A stretch of 39,194 bases of DNA from Stenotrophomonas maltophilia (GCA_002387845.1 DGLB01000027.1:1-39194); one strand, 5' to 3'; numbered from the stretch's first letter, positions 8,875 to 17,881 are shown. Program-made: numbers and translations. Notes: a model not told the origin generated them from the sequence alone.

Positions 8875-11463
8875 TCAAATCAATGCCTTCAACCGGTACA
8901 GCGCCTCCAGCGCCTGCTTCGGGGTCAGCTCATCCGGGTCGATCGCGGCCAGCGCTTCCTGGGCCTTGCTGGACGGCGCGGTGAACAGCCCGAACTGCTG
9001 CGGGGCATCCAAGGCCTGGGGAGCCATGGTCGCGGCCACGGTGTCACCGCCGCGCTGCTCCAGCTCGGCCAGCCGTCGCCGCGCCTGGGCCACGGTGGTA
9101 CGCGGCAGGCCGGCCAGCGCGGCCACCTGCAGGCCGAAACTGCGGTTGGCCGGGCCATCCTTCACTGCGTGCATGAACACCAGTTGCTCGCCGTGCTCCA
9201 CGGCATCCAGGTGCACGTTGGCAATGCCGCTGGCACCGCCTTCATGCTGTTCGTCGGCCAGCGCGGTCAGCTCGAAGTAATGCGTGGCGAACAGGGTGTA
9301 GCAGCGGTTCTGGTAGGCCAGGTGGCGCGCGACGGCATCGGCCAGGGCCAGGCCGTCATAGGTCGAGGTACCGCGCCCGATCTCATCCATCAGCACCACC
9401 GAATGCTCCGTGGCGTGATGCAGGATGTAGCTGGTTTCGGCCATTTCCACCATGAAGGTGGACTGCCCGCGCGCAAGATCGTCGCCGGCGCCGATGCGGG
9501 TGAGGATGCGGTCGATCGGGCCGATCACCGCGCGGCTGGCGGGCACGAAGCTGCCGATATGGGCCAGCAGCACGATCAACGCGTTCTGGCGCATGTAGGT
9601 GGATTTACCGCCCATGTTCGGGCCGGTGATCACCAGCATGCGGCGGTCCGGGTGCAGGTCCAGGTCATTCGGCTCGAACGGCTGTTCGCGCACCGCTTCC
9701 ACCACCGGGTGGCGGCCGCGTTCGATGCGCAGGCACGGCGCGGTTTCCAGTTCCGGCCGCGCCCAGTCCAGGGCCTGCGCGCGTTCGGCGAAACCGGCCA
9801 GCACGTCCAGCTCGCTCAGCGCGGCGGCGCACTGCTTGAGCGGCTCCAGATTCGCACCCAGTGCATCCAGCAGCTGTTCGTACAGCAGCTTCTCGCGCGA
9901 CAGCGAGCGTTCGCGTGCGGACAACACCTTGTCTTCGAACGACTTCAGCTCTTCGGTGATGTAGCGCTCGGCATTGGTCAGGGTCTGGCGGCGCGTGTAA
10001 TGCACCGGTGCCTTGTCCGACTGGCCCTTGCTGATTTCTATGTAGTAACCGTGCACGCGGTTGTAGCCGACCTTCAGCGTGGCGATGCCGCTGCTGGCGC
10101 GCTCGCGCTGTTCCAGGTCGATCAGGAACTGATCGGCGTGGGTGGAAAGGCGACGCAGCTCATCCAGCTCGGCGTCGAACCCTTCGGCAATCACGCCGCC
10201 ATCGCTGAGCTTGAGTGGCGGGGTTGGCGCAACGGCGGTGGCCAGCAGGTGCGCGCTTTCGTCGTGCTCGCCCAACGCGGCATGCAGCGCCTGCAGGCGA
10301 GGGGAGTCCAGCGTTGCCAGTACCGCACGCACTTCCGGCAGCAGCGCCAGGCCATCACGCAGGGTGGAGAAATCACGCGGACGCGCCGAGCGCAATGCTA
10401 CGCGGGTAAGGATGCGCTCCAGATCGCCCAGTGCACGGAAGGCATCGCGCACGTCGCCGTCGGCACCGCGATCAATCAGCGTGGCCACCGCGTCGTGGCG
10501 CTGCACCAGCACCTCGCGCAGGCGCAGCGGGCGATGCAGCCAGCGGCGCAGCAGGCGGCCGCCCATCGGGGTCACCGTGGTATCGAGCACGCCGAGCAGG
10601 GTGTTACGGGTGTCGCCATCCACGCGCGTGTCCAGTTCCAGATGCCGGCGCGTGGCCGCGTTCATGGCGATGGCTTCGCTGGCGGTTTCGGTGGCGATCG
10701 CGGTCAGGTGCGGCAGGCGCTGCTTCTGGGTTTCTTCCACGTAACCGAGCAGTGCGCCGGCGGCGGCGGTGGCACGTGGCTTGTCGTCGATACCGAAGCC
10801 GGTCAGGTCGTGCAGCTTGAAGAAACTCAACAGCTGGCGACGGCCGCTGTCGGCATCGAACAGCCACGGCGCGCGGCGACGGATGCCGCTGCGGTGCTTG
10901 AGGAATTCCGGCCAGTGTTCTTCATCCGGCACCAGCAGTTCGGCCGGTTCCAGGCGGGCCAGTTCGGCTTCCAGCGCGTCGTCGCTATCGACCTCGTTGA
11001 CCAGGAAGCGGCCGCCGGCCAGATCGGCCCAGGCCAGCCCATAACCCTGCTTGTTGCGCGCCAGGGCCATCAGCAGGGTGTCGCGACGCTCGTCCAGCAG
11101 CGCTTCGTCGGTCACCGTGCCCGGGGTGACAATCCGCACCACCTTGCGTTCCACCAGCCCCTTGGCCAGGGCTGGGTCGCCGATCTGCTCGCAGATCGCC
11201 ACCGACTCGCCCAACGCCACCAGCCGGGCCAGATAGCCCTCGTAGGCATGCACCGGCACGCCAGCCATCGGAATCGGCGCACCGCCCGAGCTGCCGCGCT
11301 GGGTCAGGGTGATGTCCAGCAACCGCGCGGCCTTGCGCGCGTCGTCGTAGAACAGCTCGTAGAAATCCCCCATGCGGAAGAACAGCAGCAGGTCCGGGTA
11401 GTCGGACTTGGCTGCGAAGAACTGCTTCATCAGCGGGGTGTGTTCAACGGGCTTCTGGGTCAC
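8875..11463 (-). CDS. mutS: DNA mismatch repair protein MutS
   Basis: An 862-residue protein that recognises mismatches and small loops and recruits MutL. Seen: the mismatch-binding GDFYELF motif (F34 and E36, close to F36/E38 of E. coli), the lever/clamp region, and the ATPase with Walker A TGPNMGGKST, Walker B VVLMDEIGRGTS and the signature STFMVEM. Start: the open frame reaches an ATG at 11556 (893 residues), but a TACAAT -10 box lies inside that extension and the conserved region starts just after a GTG at 11463, so the GTG is preferred. There is no strong ribosome-binding site for it, so the start remains somewhat uncertain. Confidence 0.96.
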   Translation of the reverse strand: MTQKPVEHTPLMKQFFAAKSDYPDLLLFFRMGDFYELFYDDARKAARLLDITLTQRGSSGGAPIPMAGVPVHAYEGYLARLVALGESVAICEQIGDPALAKGLVERKVVRIVTPGTVTDEALLDERRDTLLMALARNKQGYGLAWADLAGGRFLVNEVDSDDALEAELARLEPAELLVPDEEHWPEFLKHRSGIRRRAPWLFDADSGRRQLLSFFKLHDLTGFGIDDKPRATAAAGALLGYVEETQKQRLPHLTAIATETASEAIAMNAATRRHLELDTRVDGDTRNTLLGVLDTTVTPMGGRLLRRWLHRPLRLREVLVQRHDAVATLIDRGADGDVRDAFRALGDLERILTRVALRSARPRDFSTLRDGLALLPEVRAVLATLDSPRLQALHAALGEHDESAHLLATAVAPTPPLKLSDGGVIAEGFDAELDELRRLSTHADQFLIDLEQRERASSGIATLKVGYNRVHGYYIEISKGQSDKAPVHYTRRQTLTNAERYITEELKSFEDKVLSARERSLSREKLLYEQLLDALGANLEPLKQCAAALSELDVLAGFAERAQALDWARPELETAPCLRIERGRHPVVEAVREQPFEPNDLDLHPDRRMLVITGPNMGGKSTYMRQNALIVLLAHIGSFVPASRAVIGPIDRILTRIGAGDDLARGQSTFMVEMAETSYILHHATEHSVVLMDEIGRGTSTYDGLALADAVARHLAYQNRCYTLFATHYFELTALADEQHEGGASGIANVHLDAVEHGEQLVFMHAVKDGPANRSFGLQVAALAGLPRTTVAQARRRLAELEQRGGDTVAATMAPQALDAPQQFGLFTAPSSKAQEALAAIDPDELTPKQALEALYRLKALI

Positions 11464-11494
11464 GCGGGGTCCATCGGGGCAGGCTGGAATGCCT

Positions 11495-11500
11495 ATTGTA
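11495..11500 (-). promoter_or_regulatory. Candidate mutS -10 box
   Basis: TACAAT on the minus strand, about 32 bp ahead of the GTG start at 11463, would give a leader of roughly 24 nt. No convincing -35 is seen at 17 bp. Its position argues against translation from the upstream ATG. Confidence 0.45.
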
Positions 11501-11544
11501 TCGGCACGCACTGAGGGCTGGGATTTCCTGGCTGCCGACATCAG

Positions 11545-11567
11545 AAGGCCCCTCAACGGGGCCTTTT
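11545..11567. terminator. Hairpin between the DUF6338-like gene and mutS
   Basis: An 8-bp stem AAGGCCCC / GGGGCCTT with loop TCAAC. On the plus strand it is followed by TT; on the minus strand the run after the stem is weak (CTG). It lies 10 bp past the out-of-frame TGA at 11578, which suggests that it terminates the DUF6338-like gene and that the gene once ended there. Confidence 0.55.
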
Positions 11568-11577
11568 AGGGAAAGCA

Positions 11578-11683
11578 TCACGGCTTCTTCGGCGGCGGTG
11601 GCGGATTCGGCGGGGGAGCGGGCCGTGCGCTACGTGTCGGCGGATTGGCATTGTCAAACGCGTGTCTGACCGGGGGGGGAGGA
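11578..11683 (-). other. Out-of-frame proline-rich coding tail of the DUF6338-like gene
   Basis: After the TAA of the upstream gene, a shift by one base opens a reading frame that runs through NPPPPVRHAFDNANPP and RPAPPPNPPPPPKKP to a TGA at 11578. Such a proline-rich tail is not expected by chance in a non-coding gap. The shift point can be placed in the AAAGGGG run at about 11687-11693: with one G fewer, the protein would read through. See the matching finding. Confidence 0.55.
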
Positions 11684-12310
11684 TTAGACCCCTTTCGTAG
11701 AGTTGTCATGTTCAGCGTTCTCCTTCGGGAATACTTCGACCCAGCGCACGTCAGTTGCGTGAATGATTATGCCATCCAGATTGGCGAGGTCTACAACGTT
11801 GCCATTTTCGTCGATCCAAGCGGGCTGCTGCATGTAAAACTGCCCCGTCGACGGATTCACAGGCCATTCCTTTGGCCAGCCTGTGAGGCGTCTCCCATCC
11901 TGCAGCTGGAGGATCACGTAGGCCGGATTGGAATCCAGAACACAGAACCACTCGCTTGGATGTGAAGTTCGAGAAGTAAATCCGCGACGCCTCAGCCAGG
12001 AGTGAAACGTGTCTTTGTTAACGGCGGCGGCAACCCCGACGCCGACTGCGGCAGCTGCAAGTATTGACCATGCGGTCTGACTGTCATCGTTCCAGACACC
12101 CGCGGCCACAACCGTTCCAGCGGCAAGGAGGCCGGTCTTGATCAGGCCGGTGATGCCTTGGACAACGAAGGTAAAGACCAAAGCCTCGACCGTTCGCTCA
12201 AACTGGCTGGGCTTTGGGTGTGAGGTCAGCCCGTAGAAGATCCAGGCTGAAAGGAAGCCTGGGAGGAGAAACAAGAGAAGCGGGGTAGCTTGTGAGAATA
12301 GGTTATCCAT
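11684..12310 (-). CDS. DUF6338-like membrane protein, probably truncated by a frameshift
   Basis: A 208-residue protein with an N-terminal membrane part: LLLFLLPGFLSAWIFYGL (about 11-28), FTFVVQGITGLI (about 47-58) and a third segment at about 83-98. A soluble part follows, with SEWFCVLDSNPAYVILQL, GWPKEWP and RWVEVFPKE, which resembles DUF6338 proteins. These are small membrane proteins of unknown role. The base composition is clearly more AT-rich than the neighbours, hinting at later acquisition. No good ribosome-binding site precedes the ATG. The last residues (TKGV) are probably the result of a frameshift; the intact protein would be about 243 residues with a proline-rich end. Confidence 0.65.
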   Translation of the reverse strand: MDNLFSQATPLLLFLLPGFLSAWIFYGLTSHPKPSQFERTVEALVFTFVVQGITGLIKTGLLAAGTVVAAGVWNDDSQTAWSILAAAAVGVGVAAAVNKDTFHSWLRRRGFTSRTSHPSEWFCVLDSNPAYVILQLQDGRRLTGWPKEWPVNPSTGQFYMQQPAWIDENGNVVDLANLDGIIIHATDVRWVEVFPKENAEHDNSTKGV

Positions 12311-12651
12311 ACAGCCGATCAGCAGTCCTTGATCACTTGCGTGTTAGTCGCTTTAGGATGCGGGTTCCGGGTCAGGCGCGTTGAAACTGCCCGACGATCC
12401 TGGCCTGCCCATGATCAATCGGAGCCCCATTTCCATGGATGGTCGAACCTTATCGGGCGGCTGCCTCAGGGGGCGAGACTGATGTCGCATTCGACTTCAT
12501 GAGCGCCCGCCGACCGGGTCATCGCCGGCACCAGCGATGGCGGCACCTTGCGCGCCGCATATATGGGAATACCCAACCGTTATTTTAATGCGGCGACGCG
12601 ACATGAAAGAGTGGGCTCCTGTTCATGATCGCCTTCGGAGCCCGTTCGCCC
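12311..12651. other. Intergenic region, 341 bp, lower GC
   Basis: Lies between two divergent genes. I see no repeat, hairpin or RNA gene. A TTTAAT at 12584-12589, following a TA-rich ATATATGGGAA stretch, could be part of a promoter for the plus-strand OsmC-like gene, but no good -35 is present. GGAG at 12637-12640 is the likely ribosome-binding site for the ATG at 12652. Confidence 0.5.
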
Positions 12652-13845
12652 ATGTCTGCCGTCCGTTTTGCTTCGCCCGCCAGAAGTGTTGGCGCGACCG
12701 CGCTGTCCGCCCTGTTGTTCCTCGCCGCACCCTCGGCCATCTCCGCAGAAGGCACCGCATCGCCGCTGCGTGACTACCTTGCAGCCAAACAGGCGGCCAT
12801 CCAGACCCAGAGGGCGCACCCCGGCGTACCCACCGCCATCCATGCCAAGGTCACCGCCGAAAGCCGCTCCGGCGTGCGCCGCCTGCGCATCGGCGAAACC
12901 GGGGAATTCCAGTACATCAGCGACAGCGGCCGCAATTACGCCGGGTACAACCTGGGTGCCGGTTCCTGGGACTCGCTGGTGGGCACGCTGGCCAGCGCCG
13001 TGGCCGACGAATACGTGGTGCAGGCGGCGGTGCAGGGCCTGCCACTGGACGGCCTGGACGTGGTGTTCACCAGCATTCCGGAGCGCAAGAGCGAGACCCT
13101 GGCGTATCCGAACAACCTGTCCTACGTGGCCTACATCGATTCGCCGGCCACCGAGGCGCAGTTGCAGGCACTGAAGCGTGCCGTGCATGAGAACTCGTCA
13201 GCCATCGATCTGGTCACCCAGCCGCATCAGGTAAGCCATGCGGAGGTGGATTATGTGCAGAGCCCGACCACGCGCGATCCCAAACTGCCGCCCGGTCTGC
13301 GTGACTTCATCACCGAGGAGAAGCGCCCGGCGGTGCTGGCCCGGCAGGTGAAGCCGGCGGATGGGAAGAAGAAACCTGCCGAACCCGAAACCCTGGTTGC
13401 CCGTGCCCATGTCGAACCGCGCACCGGCCTGCGTCGTGTTTTCCTGGGCAAGGACGGCTACCACCAGCAGTTGCACGACAGCGCGCCCGGGCTGCTGGGA
13501 TATGGACTGGCTCCGACGGTGGAAGAACACCTGCTCGGCGTGACCGGCACCTGCCTGACCCACATCTTCGAGGTGCAGGCGGCATCGCGGAACGTGCTGC
13601 TGGATTCACTGGAACTCACCGTCGATGGCCAGCTGAGTCCGCGTTTCGGCAGCAACGTCACGTCGCCTGCGCGCTTCAGCGACATCCATTACAAGGTACG
13701 GATCGAATCGCCGGCTTCGGCGCAGGAGATCGATGCGCTTCGGCAGTCGGTTGAGGCGACATGCCCGCTGTACAACCTGGTGAAGGACGAGCAGAAGCTG
13801 GAAGGCCGCATCGTGCGAGGCGCGTATGCAGAACCTGCGCAGTAA
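12652..13845 (+). CDS. Secreted protein with two OsmC-like domains, the first lacking both cysteines
   Basis: A 397-residue protein. A Sec signal peptide (about 1-32, ending SAISA) is followed by two similar OsmC-like regions. The first (about 60-215) has the OsmC outline (SWDSLVGTLASAVADEYVVQAAVQGLPLDGLDV) but no cysteine. The second (about 250-390) has LLGVTGTCLTHIFEVQAASRNVLLDSLEL and EATCPLYNLV, giving C301 and C371, 70 residues apart, matching the peroxidatic/resolving pair of OsmC/Ohr thiol peroxidases. These are the only cysteines in the mature protein. OsmC proteins are normally cytoplasmic; export is unusual. The gene overlaps the next receptor gene by 20 bp. Start chosen for the ribosome-binding site GGAG; ATG at 12625 lacks one. 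Confidence 0.75.
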   Translation: MSAVRFASPARSVGATALSALLFLAAPSAISAEGTASPLRDYLAAKQAAIQTQRAHPGVPTAIHAKVTAESRSGVRRLRIGETGEFQYISDSGRNYAGYNLGAGSWDSLVGTLASAVADEYVVQAAVQGLPLDGLDVVFTSIPERKSETLAYPNNLSYVAYIDSPATEAQLQALKRAVHENSSAIDLVTQPHQVSHAEVDYVQSPTTRDPKLPPGLRDFITEEKRPAVLARQVKPADGKKKPAEPETLVARAHVEPRTGLRRVFLGKDGYHQQLHDSAPGLLGYGLAPTVEEHLLGVTGTCLTHIFEVQAASRNVLLDSLELTVDGQLSPRFGSNVTSPARFSDIHYKVRIESPASAQEIDALRQSVEATCPLYNLVKDEQKLEGRIVRGAYAEPAQ

Positions 13846-16831
13846 GCCCGAACCCGCCCGCCGCGTTCGTCGCGGCCTGCCCCTGCATCGCCGCCACCTG
13901 GTGCTGGCGCTGTGCACCCTGCTTGCCCCTTCGGCGTATGCCGAAGAGGAAGCGGCGGCAACCGTTGAGGCGAACGACCGGGGCAACGCCCGCACGCTGG
14001 ACAGGGTCTCCGTACTTGGCTCGCAGATCGCCGGTGGCGGGGCGCAGGCGGCATTGCCGGTGGTGGCGGTGGACCGCGAGCAGATCGACGCCACCGGGGC
14101 CACCAACGGCAACGAGCTGTTCCGCACCCTGCCGCAGTTCGGCGATGTGGCGGTGACCGAAAAGGGCACCACCAACGCCGGGCGCAACTCCAATGTGGCA
14201 CGCGGGGATGTAGGGTCGATCAACCTGCGTGGCCTCGGCTCGAAGTACACCCTGTTGCTGCTCAACGGGCGTCGCACCGTGCAGCACCCGATCAGCAACA
14301 GTGGCGATGACACGACCTATAACGCCAATGCGATTCCCACCTTCGGGCTGGAGCGCGTCAACCTGCTGCTGGACGGCGCGGCCTCGATCTACGGCTCTGA
14401 CGCGGTGGCTGGTGTGGTCGATCTGGTGATGCCCAGCAACCTGGCCGATGGCGGTGGCATCCAGCTGAACTACGGCAAGGTTACCGATGGGCACCGCGAG
14501 GACATCTCGCTGGATGGCTACTTCGGCAGTGACTTTGCCGAGGGTCGCGGCAATCTGTCGGTGCTGTACGGCTTCTCCAGGCGCACCTCGCAGCTCAACT
14601 CCGATGCGTGGTTTACCGCTACGGATGGCCGCCGCCCGCTCGGCGACGGTACCAGCGTGCCGGACCCCAACGGCACGACGGGATTCAGCACGCGTACGCC
14701 GTGGGGCCATTTCGAGACCTACGCGAATGGTCGTCGCACCGGTACCTGGTCGGTCAATCCGGTCACCGGCGCGCTGGTGTCCGGCTCGGTGCCCACGCGC
14801 TATCACTACGACTCGGCCGCCGAGCCGGGCATCACCTCGTCACCGGCCATCAAGAAAGGCAATGTGTTCGCCAGCGGGCGCTTCGACCTGACCGACGCTG
14901 TGCAGTTGTTCGGTGAGCTGGGCTACTACCGCGCCCGCTCTGAATCCTGGGTCAGCAGCGAATCCGGATTTGGTGGCGATGGCTTCCTGCTGCATATCCG
15001 GCCGGATGCCTACTGGGTGCCGGAGTCACTGCGCGGCGCGGACGCCATCCGGCTGCTCAACTACCAGTTCGCTGATTCGGGCATTCGCAAGGTCGAGGTG
15101 GACAACGATCAGTCGCGCGTGTTGCTCGGGCTGCGCGGGTGGACCGAAGGCGGCTGGAACTGGGAAACCGCGCTGCTGTATTCGCGAGCGCGCAGCAAGG
15201 ATACCCAGCAGGGGGGGCTGACCGACGCCTTCATCGAGGCCGTGAACCGCACCGACGCCAGTGCCTACAACCCGTTCAGTGGCGGTGATCCGGGCAGCAT
15301 CCGGGTGGGGGATGCCACTCCCTACGACACCTCGTCGTTCATCGGCGAGGCCACGCGCGAAGGCACCGCCGAACTGGCGCTGTGGGACTTCAAGGTCAAC
15401 CGGCCCGACGTGATCAGCTGGTATGCCGGCGACATCGGCCTGGCCGCCGGCGTGGAGTACCGCTATGAAAGCCGCGAAGATGATCGCGACGAGAACATTG
15501 ACGGCAGTCGCCCCTACACGGACTGGTACACCGGTACCGTTGCGGCCAGCAATTTCTTTACCCACAGCCCGCGTCCGGACGTACGTGGCAGCCGCAACGT
15601 CAAATCGGCGCTGATCGAACTGGCGGTCCCGCTGATCTCGCCGGCGCAGAACATTCCGTTGGTGCAGTCGCTGGATCTGCAGATTGCCGGTCGCTATGAA
15701 GACTACAGCGATGCCGGCCAGGTCGCCAAACCCAAGTTCGCCGCGGCATGGAAGGTCGTCGACAGCCTGCTGCTGCGTGGTTCGGTCAGCGGTGGCTTCC
15801 GTGCCCCGGGGCTGGAGCTGGTGAACTCTCCGCCCACTTACGGGTTTGGCTTCAACAACGACGCGGTCCGCTGCCATGCGTTGATCAGCAAGGGCACGCA
15901 TCCGGATTACAGCGCGTGCTTGAACGCCTACAGCAGCGGCTCATCGGTCAAGCCTTCGGTGAGCACCGTGACCGCGTACGGGGAGGATGTGAAACCTGAG
16001 ACCACCCGCCAATCCTCCTGGGGCGCGGTGTTTGAACCCCAGTTCATTCCCGACCGGTTCGGCACGTTCAGCCTGAGCGTGGATGCGTGGAAGGTGAAGG
16101 TCGAAAATCCCATCAGCACGCTGGGCGAGGAGCTGCTCTATGACGCCTATCTGCGCGTGGTGGAAGGCAGCAGCAACCCGAACGTGGTGCGCGCGGCGGT
16201 GACGGCAGAGGATATCGCGCAGTTCGAGGGATCCGGCCTGGCACCGGCCGGCGTGGTGACCCACGTCTACACCCGGTATCAGAACCGCAGTCCGCTTACC
16301 GCATCCGGCGTGGACTACAACTTCAACTGGCGTCTGCCGGAGACGGCATGGGGGAACTTCGCCCTGCTGGTCAGCGTCAGCCAGCTCAAGGAGTACACGC
16401 AGCGCAAGCCCATCGAGGTGCAGCAGGTGGCCGCCGCCGTCGCCAGCGGGCAGCTGAACATCATCGCCCCCGACCTGGGCGCGGCCAACGAAGTGGGGAT
16501 CAATGGGGCCAAGCCGGAGTGGCGGGCCAGTGCGACGTTGATCTGGAACCTGCAGGACTGGACCGTGCGCCTGCGCGATGACTACATCGACAGCGTGACC
16601 GCGGGCGCGTACTCGGACCGCACGCCCTATGTGGTGGGGTCCACGCAGCGTTGGGCGCTGTCGGTGAAGAAGGAGTTCAACCAAGGCGCACTGGCAGGCA
16701 CCGCGGTGGAAGTCGGTGCGCGCAATCTGTTCGACGAGGAGCCACCGTTGAACGCGTCGGGCAACTACCTCACCGCGCTGCATGAGTCCTACGGGCGCTA
16801 CCTCCACGTTGGCATCTCCAAACACTGGTGA
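13826..16831 (+). CDS. TonB-dependent outer-membrane receptor
   Basis: A 1001-residue receptor. A basic N-terminus and signal peptide (about 1-40, ending SAYA) precede a plug domain (about 55-210) with INLRGLGSKYTLLLLNGRR and VNLLLDGAASIYGSDAVAGVVDLV. A large beta-barrel follows, with the usual GGFRAPGLELVN region, ending in an aromatic residue (SKHW). Size and plug motifs resemble the large Xanthomonas receptors for carbohydrates or peptides rather than siderophore receptors. Two cysteines at RCHAL and YSACLN may form an extracellular disulfide. Overlap with the double-OsmC gene and a four-base contact with the DUF1684 gene imply one operon. The substrate is unknown. Confidence 0.92.
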   Translation: MQNLRSKPEPARRVRRGLPLHRRHLVLALCTLLAPSAYAEEEAAATVEANDRGNARTLDRVSVLGSQIAGGGAQAALPVVAVDREQIDATGATNGNELFRTLPQFGDVAVTEKGTTNAGRNSNVARGDVGSINLRGLGSKYTLLLLNGRRTVQHPISNSGDDTTYNANAIPTFGLERVNLLLDGAASIYGSDAVAGVVDLVMPSNLADGGGIQLNYGKVTDGHREDISLDGYFGSDFAEGRGNLSVLYGFSRRTSQLNSDAWFTATDGRRPLGDGTSVPDPNGTTGFSTRTPWGHFETYANGRRTGTWSVNPVTGALVSGSVPTRYHYDSAAEPGITSSPAIKKGNVFASGRFDLTDAVQLFGELGYYRARSESWVSSESGFGGDGFLLHIRPDAYWVPESLRGADAIRLLNYQFADSGIRKVEVDNDQSRVLLGLRGWTEGGWNWETALLYSRARSKDTQQGGLTDAFIEAVNRTDASAYNPFSGGDPGSIRVGDATPYDTSSFIGEATREGTAELALWDFKVNRPDVISWYAGDIGLAAGVEYRYESREDDRDENIDGSRPYTDWYTGTVAASNFFTHSPRPDVRGSRNVKSALIELAVPLISPAQNIPLVQSLDLQIAGRYEDYSDAGQVAKPKFAAAWKVVDSLLLRGSVSGGFRAPGLELVNSPPTYGFGFNNDAVRCHALISKGTHPDYSACLNAYSSGSSVKPSVSTVTAYGEDVKPETTRQSSWGAVFEPQFIPDRFGTFSLSVDAWKVKVENPISTLGEELLYDAYLRVVEGSSNPNVVRAAVTAEDIAQFEGSGLAPAGVVTHVYTRYQNRSPLTASGVDYNFNWRLPETAWGNFALLVSVSQLKEYTQRKPIEVQQVAAAVASGQLNIIAPDLGAANEVGINGAKPEWRASATLIWNLQDWTVRLRDDYIDSVTAGAYSDRTPYVVGSTQRWALSVKKEFNQGALAGTAVEVGARNLFDEEPPLNASGNYLTALHESYGRYLHVGISKHW

Positions 16832-16836
16832 ACCGC

Positions 16837-17805
16837 ATGAAGACCCACACGCTTGTCCTGTCCGTCATCGCGCTCGTGCTCGCATCCGCTTGCAGCCCCA
16901 CGGATGGAGTGGTGGCCGAAGCGTCCGCGGCTGCGCCGGCACCCAGCGGCTTCCAGCAGGAACACGCCGAGTGGGTGCAGCAACGTGCCGCGGATCTGCG
17001 CAGGCCCGATGGCTGGGTCAGCCTGATCGGCCTGCATTGGATTGAAGCAGGACGCCAGAACGTGGGAGCAGGCAAGGACAACGGCATCCGCCTGGCGATT
17101 GGACCGGACCGTCTCGGCCAGCTGGAGCAACGCGCCGACGGTGTGTATTTCAAACCTGCAGAGGGGGCGCGCATTACCGCCGACGGCAAGCCGCTGCAGG
17201 GTGAAGTGCGGTTGGTGCCGGAAGGGAAGGGTGGGGGCACCAAGCTGGGCTACGACCAGGGCAAGGGTCAGATCACCGCCATCAAGCGCGGCCAGCGGCT
17301 GGCGCTGCGGGTGCGTCACGCCGATGCGCCGGCGCGCGTCGGCTTTGCCGGCCTCGACTTTTTCCCCGCCAGCGAGGCCTGGCGCGTGCCGGCCCGGTTC
17401 GTTGCGCATCCGGCCGGCAAGACGCTGCCGATTGCCAGTGTGATCGGTGAAATCAACAACACGCCGAACCCAGGATACGTCGTGTTCGAAAAGGAAGGGC
17501 GCACGTGGCGGCTGGAAGCGCTGGGTGATCCGGCGGAGGGCCTGAACCTGATGTTCCAGGACCAGACCACGGGGCGACAGACCTACGGCGTCGGGCGCTA
17601 TCTGCATACCGACGCGGTTGCCGCAGACGGTACCGTCACGCTGGATTTCAACCGCGCTTACAACCCGCCCTGCGCCTACACCGACTACGCCACGTGCCCG
17701 CTGCCGCCGCCGGAAAACCGGCTGGCGCAGAAGGGTACACATGACCAGCCGGTGCGACTGGCGGTGCTGGCGGGGGAAAAGAAATACGCGTTGGCAGCGC
17801 ACTGA
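16837..17805 (+). CDS. DUF1684 lipoprotein
   Basis: A 322-residue protein with a lipoprotein signal (lipobox ASAC, Cys19) and the DUF1684 signature: PDGWVSLIGLHWIEAG near the start, GYVVFEKEG, the TTGRQTYGVGRYL block and the hallmark DFNRAYNPPCAY...CPLPPPENRL at the C-terminus. DUF1684 proteins have no established function. The ATG at 16837 gives a compact signal peptide; a GTG at 16828 overlapping the receptor stop (GTGA) would add three residues. It is the last gene of the OsmC-receptor-DUF1684 group; the lipid anchor puts it at the periplasmic face of a membrane. Confidence 0.88.
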   Translation: MKTHTLVLSVIALVLASACSPTDGVVAEASAAAPAPSGFQQEHAEWVQQRAADLRRPDGWVSLIGLHWIEAGRQNVGAGKDNGIRLAIGPDRLGQLEQRADGVYFKPAEGARITADGKPLQGEVRLVPEGKGGGTKLGYDQGKGQITAIKRGQRLALRVRHADAPARVGFAGLDFFPASEAWRVPARFVAHPAGKTLPIASVIGEINNTPNPGYVVFEKEGRTWRLEALGDPAEGLNLMFQDQTTGRQTYGVGRYLHTDAVAADGTVTLDFNRAYNPPCAYTDYATCPLPPPENRLAQKGTHDQPVRLAVLAGEKKYALAAH

Positions 17806-17881
17806 CGGCCGTCACGCTGCCTTTGCAACTGTGAAATGTGCGGCTGTTAAGGTTGCCTGACCCCAATCAGGAAGCCTTGGC

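Noticed and set aside
9169..11514. Plus-strand open frame of 781 codons opposite mutS
   Set aside because: It is an antisense shadow of mutS with no recognisable motif.
11684..11700. Programmed ribosomal frameshift in the DUF6338-like gene
   Set aside because: The AAAGGGGTC run is not a typical slippery heptamer in the right frame, and no clear stimulatory structure lies directly after it; a mutation or sequencing error is simpler.
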